Positions 1 through 8,400 of a DNA stretch of 64,000 bases are shown piece after piece (the first letter of the stretch is position 1; the number at the start of each line of letters is the position of its first letter). The notes beneath the pieces were generated by a model. It saw nothing but the letters and a program-made list of their open reading frames with translations, had not been told where the DNA came from and searched no databases. The stretch comes from Gimesia chilikensis (GTDB taxonomy: Bacteria > Planctomycetota > Planctomycetia > Planctomycetales > Planctomycetaceae), in contig NZ_VTSR01000014.1 of assembly GCF_008329715.1 (NCBI RefSeq), forward strand, positions 149,805 to 213,804, written 5' to 3'. A program made the position numbers and the translations under genes.

Positions 1-183
1 TGGTTACAGACAGTCCTCGTTTCTGTACTACGCAAACAGGAACATCCTGAGAGAATGATTCAGACCGCACTCACCATGTTTCTGGTCTCGGCGGGTTTTA
101 TCTTCCTCTTACAACTCCGCTTCCTGTTCACGGAAAAGGTTCGAACGCGCAGAGAACAACCGGAACCGACTCTCGCGCGATAG
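1..183 (+). CDS. C-terminal fragment of a membrane protein (left edge)
   Basis: Frame 1 is open from the first base to a TAG at 181-183, giving the last 60 residues of a protein whose start lies outside the window. Residues 26-43 of the fragment are strongly hydrophobic (MFLVSAGFIFLLQLRFLF), which fits one membrane segment. A short, charged, Arg/Glu-rich tail follows, probably cytoplasmic. The family cannot be named from this much. It converges on the ATP-grasp gene with an 11-base gap, so this is probably the real end of the gene and not a chance open frame. Confidence 0.55.
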   Translation, partial: WLQTVLVSVLRKQEHPERMIQTALTMFLVSAGFIFLLQLRFLFTEKVRTRREQPEPTLAR

Positions 184-194
184 TCGATTCCGGT

Positions 195-974
195 TCAGAG
201 ATTGATCCCGATACCGTTATCTTCCAGCCCCATGATTTCCCGCCAGCGGGCTTCAATCATCGCCGTATAAAGATACATATCGGCTCCGTAGTTACCCAGC
301 GCATAACAGTCATTCACTTCCACCAGCAACGTTTCACCGGTCGAAGTGATTCCCCAGTCCATGCTACAGGCGATGGGGCAGCTCTCGAACGCATGCAGCG
401 CAGACTGCATCCGCGTTCTGTCGGGGAAAGCGAGCGGATCACCCTGGTAATTTGCAACCGTTTTGATTGCACCGCGAAAAATGTACGCACGCCATTCCGA
501 AACGAATTCCACGACTTCCTGTACCAGGACTTCAATTTCGCCGTCAACCGCTGCGGAGGGGATCAGGTCTTTGAACTCCTTGAAAACCTTTCCCGTAAAT
601 CGTTTATGTTCCCACAGCGGTTTCACGTGCAGTGCCCGGGTTTCCTCTTCCTTCTCGAATGGTTGGCGCACTTCTTCCAGTGTCGAAATCCAGAAATCGC
701 GACCGATCCACTCTTTCAGACAGTCAGGCAGATCCTGCAGGTCCGGTAACGGGCGCTGGGCCCGCTTGATCGCAGAACGCACCGTTCCCACGCCACCCGC
801 GACGATGGTTTCATCGGGAAAAGAGAGCAACCCTCGATCCAGGGCTCCGTCAAATAATGTCGGCGCATCAAACCGGGTGACTTCGTAACCCCGTTCCCAG
901 AACGTATACGCGATTCGCTCCAGGTTCAGATAATTCGGATCCCCCTTTTGTCCCTGTTGCACATACGCCCGCAT
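195..974 (-). CDS. ATP-grasp domain protein (DUF4343-like)
   Basis: A 259-residue protein with the layout of small ATP-grasp ligases. It has an N-terminal Rossmann-like part (1-100), a central lysine-containing segment near KRFTGKVFKEF (124-134), a strand with VLVQEVVEF (149-157), and the C-terminal acidic metal/ATP motif LVEVND (217-222) followed by YALGNYG. The spacing fits proteins annotated as DUF4343/ATP-grasp, which are thought to join a carboxylate to an amine or thiol using ATP. The substrate is unknown. It stands alone, facing away from the DinB gene, with about 190 bases between the two starts. ATP-grasp fold fairly sure; reaction not determined. Confidence 0.7.
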   Translation of the reverse strand: MRAYVQQGQKGDPNYLNLERIAYTFWERGYEVTRFDAPTLFDGALDRGLLSFPDETIVAGGVGTVRSAIKRAQRPLPDLQDLPDCLKEWIGRDFWISTLEEVRQPFEKEEETRALHVKPLWEHKRFTGKVFKEFKDLIPSAAVDGEIEVLVQEVVEFVSEWRAYIFRGAIKTVANYQGDPLAFPDRTRMQSALHAFESCPIACSMDWGITSTGETLLVEVNDCYALGNYGADMYLYTAMIEARWREIMGLEDNGIGINL

Positions 975-1097
975 TGTGTTCTCCCGGAAACTGATGTTTT
1001 GCTGGAAATTGTCTCTCTCGGAATCTAAAAGTCATTAAATAGGATTGTATGACACCCACGAACATTCTCAGGTTCAAGGCACAAATCTCGACCTGTT

Positions 1098-1131
1098 GCG
1101 TGTCTTTCGCGCCTTTCGTGGTAGAATCAAA
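1098..1131 (+). repeat. Intergenic TTTCGTGGTAG-type repeat, copy 1
   Basis: Reads GTGTCTTTCGCGCCTTTCG then TGGTAGAATCAAA. The core CTTTCGTGGTAG recurs at 2462-2491 and 22527-22544, each time in a spacer. Within this copy the unit G(T/C)CTTTCG is itself duplicated. It lies about 30 bases upstream of the DinB start. Function unknown. Confidence 0.6.
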
Positions 1132-1161
1132 CAAACTCCCCCCAGACCAGAGAGGCCCGCC

Positions 1162-1698
1162 ATGACCACCGAACTGAAAATCAACCCGCTCCCCGCAGCA
1201 ACCCCCGAAATCGGTCGCTGGCTCTGGGCTCTCGCTGAAGTCCGCCAGCGGACACTCCGTCTGGTCGGAGACATCGATCAACGGCTGCTCGACTGGCGTG
1301 GCTCCGACGGTGCTGAGAACTCCGTCGGCTCCCTGTTGTATCACATCGCCCTCGTCGAAATGTCCTGGCTCTATCTCGACCTTCTGCAACAGGAGTTTCC
1401 GCCCGAGGTCAACGATCTGTTCCCCTTTCCGATGGCGGACGACGCCGGCAAAGTCAGTCACGTTCCCGGCGTCACTCTGCAAGAACACCTGCAGCGACTC
1501 AATACCACACGAGAAATCGCACTCTCCCGATTTCAACAGATGACCCCCGACGAATGGCACCGGCTCCGACCTCCCGTCAACGACCAGCCCTACGAAACCA
1601 CTCCCGAGTGGGCCGTCTTCCACCTCATCGAACACGAAGCCGGACACGCCTTCCAGATCTCCTCTCTCAAAGCCCGCTGGCAGCGGTTAGATCCATAG
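1162..1698 (+). CDS. DinB-family metal-binding protein
   Basis: A 178-residue four-helix-bundle protein of the DinB/YfiT type. The family's metal-binding histidines are visible: H61 in LLYHIALVE, and H158 and H162 in the C-terminal HLIEHEAGHAFQI segment, an H-x3-H pair. DinB proteins bind divalent metal; some are thiol S-transferases, others have no known reaction. The ATG at 1162 was preferred to in-frame codons further upstream because the extra residues fall in the repeat-bearing spacer and do not resemble the family. The 3' end overlaps the convergent membrane-protein gene by 12 bases. Physiological role unknown. Confidence 0.75.
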   Translation: MTTELKINPLPAATPEIGRWLWALAEVRQRTLRLVGDIDQRLLDWRGSDGAENSVGSLLYHIALVEMSWLYLDLLQQEFPPEVNDLFPFPMADDAGKVSHVPGVTLQEHLQRLNTTREIALSRFQQMTPDEWHRLRPPVNDQPYETTPEWAVFHLIEHEAGHAFQISSLKARWQRLDP

Positions 1699-2370
1699 GC
1701 CGCATAATTCCACATCTTCAACCTTACCCAGCGCTGCTCCCACACCACCGATGATCGCCCCCGCGGTCGCTCCCAGTCCGATCGGCACGCCAAACGCATA
1801 CAGGGCCACCGGGTGCGTTGTCGTCATGACCCTTTCATTTTCAATCAGATGCCCATTCGCTCTCTGTTCCACTTTGACGGAACCGGCCCAGCCCGCGGGC
1901 GCGAACGGACTGTAAGCGAGCGAGAACCAGAGCAGCAGCAGCGAGCCTCCCAGCATCAGCCCCGCGAATCCACCGGCGCAACCAAAGAACGCGATCGAAG
2001 AAAGCACACCACTCCGTTTGCCGACCGTCTTCCATCTCCCCGATTCCGGTGTCGCCAGATCTGCGGACTCAGCATCAGCATCTGCGGTCGTCTGTTCACC
2101 GGCGGTCTTTGTTTGTGTCGCCCGCTTTCGGGTGACTGCTCCTGTCAGCGCGAAGCCTACGCCTACCCACCAGCCACAATGCATCCACCAGCCATACAGA
2201 TCCAGAGACGCTGCACGCTGATTGTCAGAACCGATTTCCTGAATCAGAAAGGCCCCCAGTCCAAACAGATTCGCAAAAACCAGCCCGCCAGCAGCCATTG
2301 CCAGCAACAGTCCATAGCCCTGTGCAAGTCGTTTCCCCAGCGTTAACAGCATCGGCATTTCTCCACTCAA
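1687..2370 (-). CDS. Hypothetical membrane protein
   Basis: A 227-residue protein with about four to five hydrophobic stretches (roughly 20-43, 62-80, 120-154 and 186-215), rich in Gly and Ala as in closely packed membrane helices. A polar, Thr/Ala/Asp-rich loop at about 81-118 separates the first two segments from the rest. No catalytic motif is visible and no family was recognised. Two start codons lie close together (2370 and 2352); the shorter form would begin MLLTLGKR. It converges on the DinB gene with a 12-base overlap. Confidence 0.6.
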   Translation of the reverse strand: MSGEMPMLLTLGKRLAQGYGLLLAMAAGGLVFANLFGLGAFLIQEIGSDNQRAASLDLYGWWMHCGWWVGVGFALTGAVTRKRATQTKTAGEQTTADADAESADLATPESGRWKTVGKRSGVLSSIAFFGCAGGFAGLMLGGSLLLLWFSLAYSPFAPAGWAGSVKVEQRANGHLIENERVMTTTHPVALYAFGVPIGLGATAGAIIGGVGAALGKVEDVELCGLWI

Positions 2371-2461
2371 GAAACAAGGGCAGGGTACGCAAGAATAGAA
2401 TTTCCTGCCCTGCTTTCAACATTCACAACGCGGGAGAGTACTAAGGGGATCAACTTTTTTT

Positions 2462-2491
2462 CGTGCCTTTAGTGCCTTTCGTGGTAGCAAA
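2462..2491 (+). repeat. Intergenic TTTCGTGGTAG-type repeat, copy 2
   Basis: CGTGCCTTTAGTGCCTTTCG followed by TGGTAGCAAA. As in copy 1 the CTTT(C/A)G unit is present twice, followed by TGGTAG and an A-rich stretch. It lies between two minus-strand genes, just past the 3' end of rph. Confidence 0.6.
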
Positions 2492-2510
2492 AAAACTTTC
2501 GCGGTCCCCC

Positions 2511-3251
2511 CTAAAGAGGCCAGTCCCCTCCAATGCACTCCCGCTGAATCGCCGTCAGTTGCTCAATTCCCAGCGTCGCCAGTTCCAGCTGTGCGTCCAG
2601 CATTCCCCGATTAAACACGAGGCCTTCCGCCGTTCCCTGAACTTCCACGAAGTCGCCGCCGCCCGTCATCACCACGTTCATATCCACGCCCGCGGTGCTG
2701 TCTTCCACGTAATCCAGGTCAAGTACCGGCTCGCCCTCCACCACACCCACGCTCACCGCGGCCACACTGTTAGTGAATACCTTCTTCGGATCAAAAATTT
2801 CCCCCTCGGCCAGTTCGCACGTTTCCGGAATCGCCAGCACCGTATCCAGCAGCGCCAGGAAACCGCCCGTGATACTCAGCGTTCGCGTTCCCCCGTCCGC
2901 CTGCAGCACATCGCAGTCCACGGTAATCGTCCGCGGCCCCAGTGCGGCGAAGTCGACCACGGCCCGCAGGCTTCGGCCGATCAGTCGCTGAATCTCGCTC
3001 GAGCGTCCGTCCGCCCGCCGCTGTTTACGAGGTGACGTACTCCCCGGCAGCATGTTGTACTCCGCGGTCACCCAGCCGCTCGGGTTCTCGTCGTTCTTCT
3101 TCCATGGTGGCACACTGTTATCCAGGCTCGCCGTACACAGCACGACTGTGTCTCCTGCCGAGATCAGAATACTGCCGGGGGTCGCTTTCGTATACCGGCG
3201 TTCGACTTTGATGGGACGGAGTTGATCAGTCTGGCGAGAATCGTGGCGCAT
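2511..3251 (-). CDS. rph: Ribonuclease PH
   Basis: A 246-residue phosphorolytic 3'-5' exoribonuclease that trims tRNA 3' ends using inorganic phosphate. The family's core is clear: an N-terminal R-x-D-Q-LRPI segment, [12 protein letters not shown], the basic loop [19 protein letters not shown], the phosphate-site region [12 protein letters not shown] and the C-terminal acidic strand [20 protein letters not shown]. Length is normal for bacterial RNase PH (about 240). The ATG at 3251 was chosen over one ten codons upstream because family members begin close to the RxD/LRPI motif. It is transcribed away from queE and has no obvious operon partner. Confidence 0.95.
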   Translation of the reverse strand: MRHDSRQTDQLRPIKVERRYTKATPGSILISAGDTVVLCTASLDNSVPPWKKNDENPSGWVTAEYNMLPGSTSPRKQRRADGRSSEIQRLIGRSLRAVVDFAALGPRTITVDCDVLQADGGTRTLSITGGFLALLDTVLAIPETCELAEGEIFDPKKVFTNSVAAVSVGVVEGEPVLDLDYVEDSTAGVDMNVVMTGGGDFVEVQGTAEGLVFNRGMLDAQLELATLGIEQLTAIQRECIGGDWPL

Positions 3252-3413
3252 GGAAGAATCCTGTCTGCTTGAAGGTGTCATTGTAATCTGTGTTCAGCTT
3301 AATTTTTCGCTAAAGTTACCACGCTTTGACCGCAGATTTCAATGCAAGATCTCACGCTTTCCGATAAGATAGACGTCATACTCAAACCACGTTCGTTTTA
3401 GGAAGCGTCTCTC

Positions 3414-4094
3414 TTGCTGATCTCGGAAATTTTTCACTCACCCCAGGGCGAAGGGAAATGGATCGGGGTTCCCTCGATTTTCATTCGGACCAGTGGCTGC
3501 AATCTCCGCTGCTGGTTCTGCGATACCCCGTACACCTCCTGGAATCCCGAGGGAGAAAAAATGTCCGTCGATCAGATCCTGGAACACATCAAACAGTACG
3601 ACTGCGAACACGTCGTCGTTACCGGCGGCGAACCGATGCTGAGCCACGAAATCGAATCGCTCACCCAAAGGCTCCACGCGGATGACAAGATCATCACCAT
3701 CGAAACCGCAGGCACCATCCTCAGCGATGTCCATGCCGATCTGATGTCGATCAGCCCCAAGCTCTCGAACTCAACGCCGGTCGACAACCCCGAGTGGGCA
3801 CACCGTCACGACGCCCGCCGCGATCAGCCCACCGTCATCCATGAACTGATCAAACGCCATCCCTACCAGATCAAGTTCGTCGTCGATCATCGGGAAGACC
3901 TCAGCGAGATCGAGGATTATCTAAAGCGCTACCCAGAAATCAACCGCGAAAATGTGTACCTGATGCCGCAGGGCACCACCGCCGAGATGCTCGCCGAACG
4001 CATGCCCTGGCTGGAAGAGATCGCGAAACAGCTCGGCTGTCAGGTCACCCGCCGAATGCACATCGAACTCTGGGGCAACGTCCGCGGGAAATAA
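3414..4094 (+). CDS. queE: 7-carboxy-7-deazaguanine synthase (QueE)
   Basis: A 226-residue radical SAM enzyme that contracts 6-carboxytetrahydropterin to 7-carboxy-7-deazaguanine, the step that builds the 7-deazaguanine core of queuosine and related bases. The N-terminal IFHSPQGEG motif and the QueE-type CX3CX2C iron-sulfur motif (C29, C33, C36 in SGCNLRCWFC) are present, followed by the SAM-binding VVTGGEPM segment. The start is TTG at 3414: AGGAAG lies a few bases upstream and the protein begins exactly at the family's conserved start. No other queuosine gene is nearby. It ends 17 bases from the convergent purK. Confidence 0.93.
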   Translation: MLISEIFHSPQGEGKWIGVPSIFIRTSGCNLRCWFCDTPYTSWNPEGEKMSVDQILEHIKQYDCEHVVVTGGEPMLSHEIESLTQRLHADDKIITIETAGTILSDVHADLMSISPKLSNSTPVDNPEWAHRHDARRDQPTVIHELIKRHPYQIKFVVDHREDLSEIEDYLKRYPEINRENVYLMPQGTTAEMLAERMPWLEEIAKQLGCQVTRRMHIELWGNVRGK

Positions 4095-4111
4095 CTTCCT
4101 CACGCACAACT

Positions 4112-5251
4112 TCAACCGTGAAAGATCGCGGCCCGTGCCTGCTTCACCCGTTCGACGGCTGCCTCGGGCGTCTCACCCAGCACCGTCAGGTGTCCCATCT
4201 TGCGACCAATTCGCGATTCCCGTTTGCCGTACAGATGCACTTTCACATCGGGGAACTGCTTGAGCGCATTCCAGTCGGGCGGACCCGGCTCCCAGTGATC
4301 GCCCAGCAGGTTCGCCATCGCCGCCGGTCCCAGTGATTGAGTCGAACCCAGCGGCAATCCGCAGATCGCCCGCACCTGTTGCTCGAACTGACACGACACG
4401 TGCCCGTCAATCGTCAGGTGCCCCGAGTTATGCGGCCGCGGTGCAATCTCGTTGATCATCAGCCGCTCATCTGCGGTCAGAAAGAACTCGACGCACAGCA
4501 CGCCCACCACATCCAGCCGCTCAAAGACGGCCCGTGTGATCTCTACGGCCTCTTGATTCACCTTCTCACTCTGTCCGGACGGAAACACCGAGATATCCAG
4601 AATATGATTCGCATGATCGTTCTTCATCGGACCATACCAGGCGAACTCGCCGTCCAGTCCCCGCACGCCTACCACCGACAGTTCGCACGTGTAATCGATG
4701 AACGCTTCCAGGATCGTCTCGTCCGCACCAACTTCGTTCCACGCCGACTCTGCTTCCTCGGGCGCGTCGATCTTCACCTGCCCCTTGCCGTCATAGCCCG
4801 ACGTCGCCGACTTCAGCACCGCCGGACATCCCAGTTCGTCAATCGCGGATTTCAGTTCCTCCACCGACTTCACCACCGCGAACGGCGTCACCGGAATCCC
4901 CGCATCACGCAGGTCCGACTTCTCCCGGATCCGGTTCTGGGCCACATGCAGCACATGTGCGCCCGGACGTACCGGCGCATATTGCGAAGCGGCATCGGTT
5001 GTCACCGACAACACGTTCTCGAATTCAAACGAGATCACATCCACGTTCTTGGCGAACTCCGCGACCGCGTCCAGATCGTCATAGTCTGCGACCACTTCCT
5101 TGTCCGCCACCTGGCCGGTCGGCGTCAGGCGCTCGGGCGAAAAGACGTGCACGTTATAACCCAGTCGGCGGGCTTCGATGGCGAACATCCGGCCCAGCTG
5201 GCCGCTGCCCAGCATGCCCAGGGTCGCTCCAGGGGGAATCAGCTCACTCAT
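4112..5251 (-). CDS. purK: 5-(carboxyamino)imidazole ribonucleotide synthase (PurK)
   Basis: A 379-residue ATP-grasp enzyme of purine synthesis that carboxylates aminoimidazole ribonucleotide with bicarbonate and ATP. It starts with the nucleotide-binding [17 protein letters not shown] segment, has the ATP-grasp lysine segment [16 protein letters not shown], the acidic [20 protein letters not shown] motif and the RPHNSGH motif typical of PurK. Length is normal. Its ATG overlaps the stop of purE by four bases (ATGA), so the two are probably translationally coupled in one operon, purE first. Product passes directly to PurE. Confidence 0.95.
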   Translation of the reverse strand: MSELIPPGATLGMLGSGQLGRMFAIEARRLGYNVHVFSPERLTPTGQVADKEVVADYDDLDAVAEFAKNVDVISFEFENVLSVTTDAASQYAPVRPGAHVLHVAQNRIREKSDLRDAGIPVTPFAVVKSVEELKSAIDELGCPAVLKSATSGYDGKGQVKIDAPEEAESAWNEVGADETILEAFIDYTCELSVVGVRGLDGEFAWYGPMKNDHANHILDISVFPSGQSEKVNQEAVEITRAVFERLDVVGVLCVEFFLTADERLMINEIAPRPHNSGHLTIDGHVSCQFEQQVRAICGLPLGSTQSLGPAAMANLLGDHWEPGPPDWNALKQFPDVKVHLYGKRESRIGRKMGHLTVLGETPEAAVERVKQARAAIFHG

Positions 5252-5742
5252 AGTTTTGAATTTTCCAGTACGCTGTCGGTCTGATTCTGACAGAATTCCT
5301 TCATCTTCTCCCGCAGCTCGGGCCGCGAGTTACCCAGGATCCGTATCGCCAAAAGCGCCGCGTTCTTCGCCCCCGATTCTCCAATCGCCAGCGTCCCTAC
5401 CGGCACGCCTCCCGGCATCTGGACAATCGACAGCAGCGAATCCAGACCCTGCAGAGCCCGGCTCTTCACCGGCACGCCCAGTACGGGCAGCACCGTCTGC
5501 GCCGCAACCATCCCCGGCAGATGCGCTGCACCCCCGGCACCCGCGATGATCACTTCGATCCCACGCTCCTCCGCGGCCTTGGCGTATTCGTTCATCCAGT
5601 CGGGCGTCCGATGAGCCGAGACCACGCGGCACTCATGCGCCACGCCGAACTGCTCCAGCAGCGCGGCCCCTTCCTTCATCGTATCCCAGTCGGATTGACT
5701 GCCCATGATCACGCCCACCAGCGGGGGACTCTGTTCTGACAT
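5248..5742 (-). CDS. purE: 5-(carboxyamino)imidazole ribonucleotide mutase (PurE)
   Basis: A 164-residue class I PurE, converting N5-CAIR made by PurK into CAIR. Diagnostic motifs are GSQSDWDTM near the N terminus, the catalytic-site SAHRTP and the glycine-rich [14 protein letters not shown]; the tail [13 protein letters not shown] is also typical. The ATG at 5742 was chosen over one eleven codons upstream because PurE proteins begin just before the V-x-I-x-MGS strand. First gene of the purE-purK operon, with an ATGA overlap to purK. Confidence 0.95.
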   Translation of the reverse strand: MSEQSPPLVGVIMGSQSDWDTMKEGAALLEQFGVAHECRVVSAHRTPDWMNEYAKAAEERGIEVIIAGAGGAAHLPGMVAAQTVLPVLGVPVKSRALQGLDSLLSIVQMPGGVPVGTLAIGESGAKNAALLAIRILGNSRPELREKMKEFCQNQTDSVLENSKL

Positions 5743-5990
5743 AATGGAACCTTCGTATTCGAGATAGTACGCCACCCACTGGGCAGCGAATTTCTAAGTA
5801 AGCTTGTGTTATTCGGCTTGGAAGTGGCCCCGATAATAATCAATTTTCTTACCCGGTTGGAGTCTGCCATCCCCTTTTTTTACCCCCTCTTTCCGACAAG
5901 TGCGTGTTCGTTTGACTTTCTGACCCCGCTGGTCTAGTGTGAAGAGCGATTTTTCCATTCCCAGATGTGACATTTTGAAAGGATCTTCTT

Positions 5991-6986
<996 letters not shown>

Positions 6987-7021
6987 TACCAGAACAGAGC
7001 TTCGGTTAGATCTGCTCAAGC

Positions 7022-7056
7022 AAAACAGGGAGTACGTTTTTCGTGCTCCCTGTTTT
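7022..7056 (+). terminator. Rho-independent terminator of the sugar isomerase-like gene
   Basis: Perfect inverted repeat AAAACAGGGAG (7022-7032) and CTCCCTGTTTT (7046-7056) with a short loop containing a T run. It begins 36 bases after the stop at 6986. The 3' arm itself supplies the T-rich end. Confidence 0.8.
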
Positions 7057-7096
7057 CGCGCGCAGTGAATCAAGAAATCACCCTCCACCAGAAGTC

Positions 7097-7127
7097 GTGT
7101 AGGGGCGGACCCATGTGTCCGCCCGCC
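7097..7127. repeat. Hairpin repeat family 1 (GGGCGGAC/GTCCGCCC), copy a
   Basis: GTGTAGGGGCGGACCCATGT followed by GTCCGCCCGCC. The arms GGGCGGAC and GTCCGCCC pair perfectly (8 bp) around the loop CCATGT. A near-identical copy lies at 8206-8237 and a diverged one at 7718-7751. Confidence 0.8.
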
Positions 7128-7184
7128 TCTCGAAGCACAATTCAGATCAAACATTCCCAGGTCCCAGATCAATCCCCCCGGGTA

Positions 7185-7247
7185 GCCCCGAATGCAATTC
7201 GGGGTGAGCGCAGCGAACAGGAAACCGACAGAGCAAACTCCCAAACG
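7185..7247. repeat. Repeat family 2 (63-base element), copy a
   Basis: A 63-base unit starting with the hairpin CCCCGAAT-GCA-ATTCGGGG, followed by TGAGCGCAGCGAACAGGAAA and further conserved sequence ending CCAAACG. It matches 8107-8169 at 59 of 63 positions by eye. Confidence 0.85.
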
Positions 7248-7277
7248 CTCCTGCCAACCACCCACCCCAACCAACCA

Positions 7278-7316
7278 CCGGGTGCCATCTGTCGGCTCGC
7301 CCGACAGTGCCATTCG
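7278..7316. repeat. Hairpin repeat family 3 (CTGTCGG/CCGACAG), copy a
   Basis: CCGGGTGCCATCTGTCGGCT followed by CGCCCGACAGTGCCATTCG. The arms CTGTCGG and CCGACAG pair perfectly around CTCGC. The partner copy at 10531-10567 keeps the stem with a compensatory base-pair change. Confidence 0.8.
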
Positions 7317-7717
7317 AACCCACTTCTCCCACCTCAAACCACTGAACCTCCCCCACCTGTAAGTGCTCAAACGGACCTTGATCTCCTCTCCCCGTTGAAT
7401 ATTTTATTGCAATTGTGCTTCGCGCGCGAGGCGGACGATGCGTGCACTGGAACACGACGCTTAAGTGACTCAGATCCACCTGAATCGCCGTCGATTTTTC
7501 CAGCTTTTCACCAGAACAAAATGAACCGGTTCCCGCTGTCCCGTATGATTTCAAATCATTTCGCAGCACATTCAACCAGACTCGCCACCCACTCACTGCA
7601 AACTCACCACCACTCACAGCAAAATCGAAGCAGAAACCCCTTGACCTCCCCCCGCCATTCACGATGATCTCCTTCATCAGCAAACGCCTCACATTCAAAA
7701 CGCCTGGTACTTTCAAC

Positions 7718-7751
7718 CATGTAGGAGCGGCCCCATGTGTCCGCTGGCCGG
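7718..7751. repeat. Hairpin repeat family 1, copy b (diverged)
   Basis: CATGTAGGAGCGGCCCCATG followed by TGTCCGCTGGCCGG. Compared with copies a and c, one stem pair is changed from G-C to A-T on both arms while two outer or inner pairs are lost, so a shorter stem AGCGG/CCGCT remains. Confidence 0.65.
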
Positions 7752-7823
7752 TAAGAACACCACCAACCCGGGAAAACAAAGATGAACTTAAACATTCTCA
7801 TACAAACGATAAGCACCCCCCGC

Positions 7824-8084
7824 ATGCACCCCATCAATAACCTCGATCAGGAATACCGGTTCCGTATCGAAATCTGGAACGAGCAGGGGACTTCACAATA
7901 CTTTGCCACAGTCGAACGATCCTTTTATTGCGATCTGCATGTCCTCTCGGCCAACACGACTGCCACCGAGATGATCGGCTCTGTCGAAGAACTGGTAGAG
8001 ACGGAAGCAGAATTCTTCGACAGCGAACAACACGCCCTCGACAACGCACTCACAAAACTAAGTCACTTTTATGAACCGTTCTAA
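7824..8084 (+). CDS. Small hypothetical protein
   Basis: An 86-residue open frame from ATG 7824 (an in-frame ATG at 7782 would add 14 residues). The translation is acidic and of normal complexity (RFRIEIWNEQGTSQYFATVE, then an Asp/Glu-rich helix-forming C-terminal half), unlike the proline/serine-rich translations of the surrounding spacer. That contrast is the main reason to call it a gene. No family, signal peptide or membrane segment is recognised. It sits between two clusters of hairpin repeats, so it may be a small accessory gene. Confidence 0.5.
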   Translation: MHPINNLDQEYRFRIEIWNEQGTSQYFATVERSFYCDLHVLSANTTATEMIGSVEELVETEAEFFDSEQHALDNALTKLSHFYEPF

Positions 8085-8106
8085 TCTTCACCAGCAATCA
8101 AGGGTC

Positions 8107-8169
8107 GCCCCGAATGTAATTCGGGGTGAGCGCAGCGAACAGGAAACCGTCAGAGCAAGCTTCCAAACG
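8107..8169. repeat. Repeat family 2 (63-base element), copy b
   Basis: Same orientation as copy a at 7185-7247. It differs at four positions; one difference lies in the loop of the CCCCGAAT/ATTCGGGG hairpin (GCA to GTA), so the stem is untouched. Confidence 0.85.
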
Positions 8170-8205
8170 CCCTGAAAAGCCCCATTCCCACAGTGCTCAC
8201 AGAAC

Positions 8206-8237
8206 CATGTAGGGGCGGACCCATGTGTCCGCCCGCC
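8206..8237. repeat. Hairpin repeat family 1, copy c
   Basis: CATGTAGGGGCGGACCCATG followed by TGTCCGCCCGCC. Identical in the stem and loop to copy a at 7097-7127. Families 2 and 1 occur in the same order within about 100 bases here. The rest of the 8238-8400 spacer shows nothing recognisable. Confidence 0.8.
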
Positions 8238-8400
8238 AGGCAAAGCGTCCCCACCACAAAACCAGCCATTCTACCACAGCGCCACCATCCCACAGAGATG
8301 AACACCAAACCCCAAACAAATTGACATCACTGTCCCAGCCCCGCATAATCAAATCCAGACATCACCAACCAGCCGCAACCCTCCCGCAGAGCACACTCTC

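Larger units (their letters stand above)
7057..7823. other. Long spacer filled with hairpin repeats
   Basis: About 770 bases without a convincing gene. Open frames exist on both strands (7065-7667 plus, 7147-7779 minus), but they run through the repeat elements at 7097, 7185, 7278 and 7718 and their translations are low in complexity. The rest is C-rich sequence with no recognised signal. Confidence 0.6.

Noticed and set aside
3414..4094. QueE as part of a 7-deazaguanine DNA-modification (Dpd) cluster
   Set aside because: No dpdA-K, preQ0 synthase or restriction genes are adjacent; ordinary queuosine synthesis is the simpler reading.
7065..7779. Possible genes of about 200 codons on both strands of the long spacer
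   Set aside because: Both cross several hairpin repeats and have low-complexity translations rich in Ser, Pro, Thr or Gly, Val, Arg.
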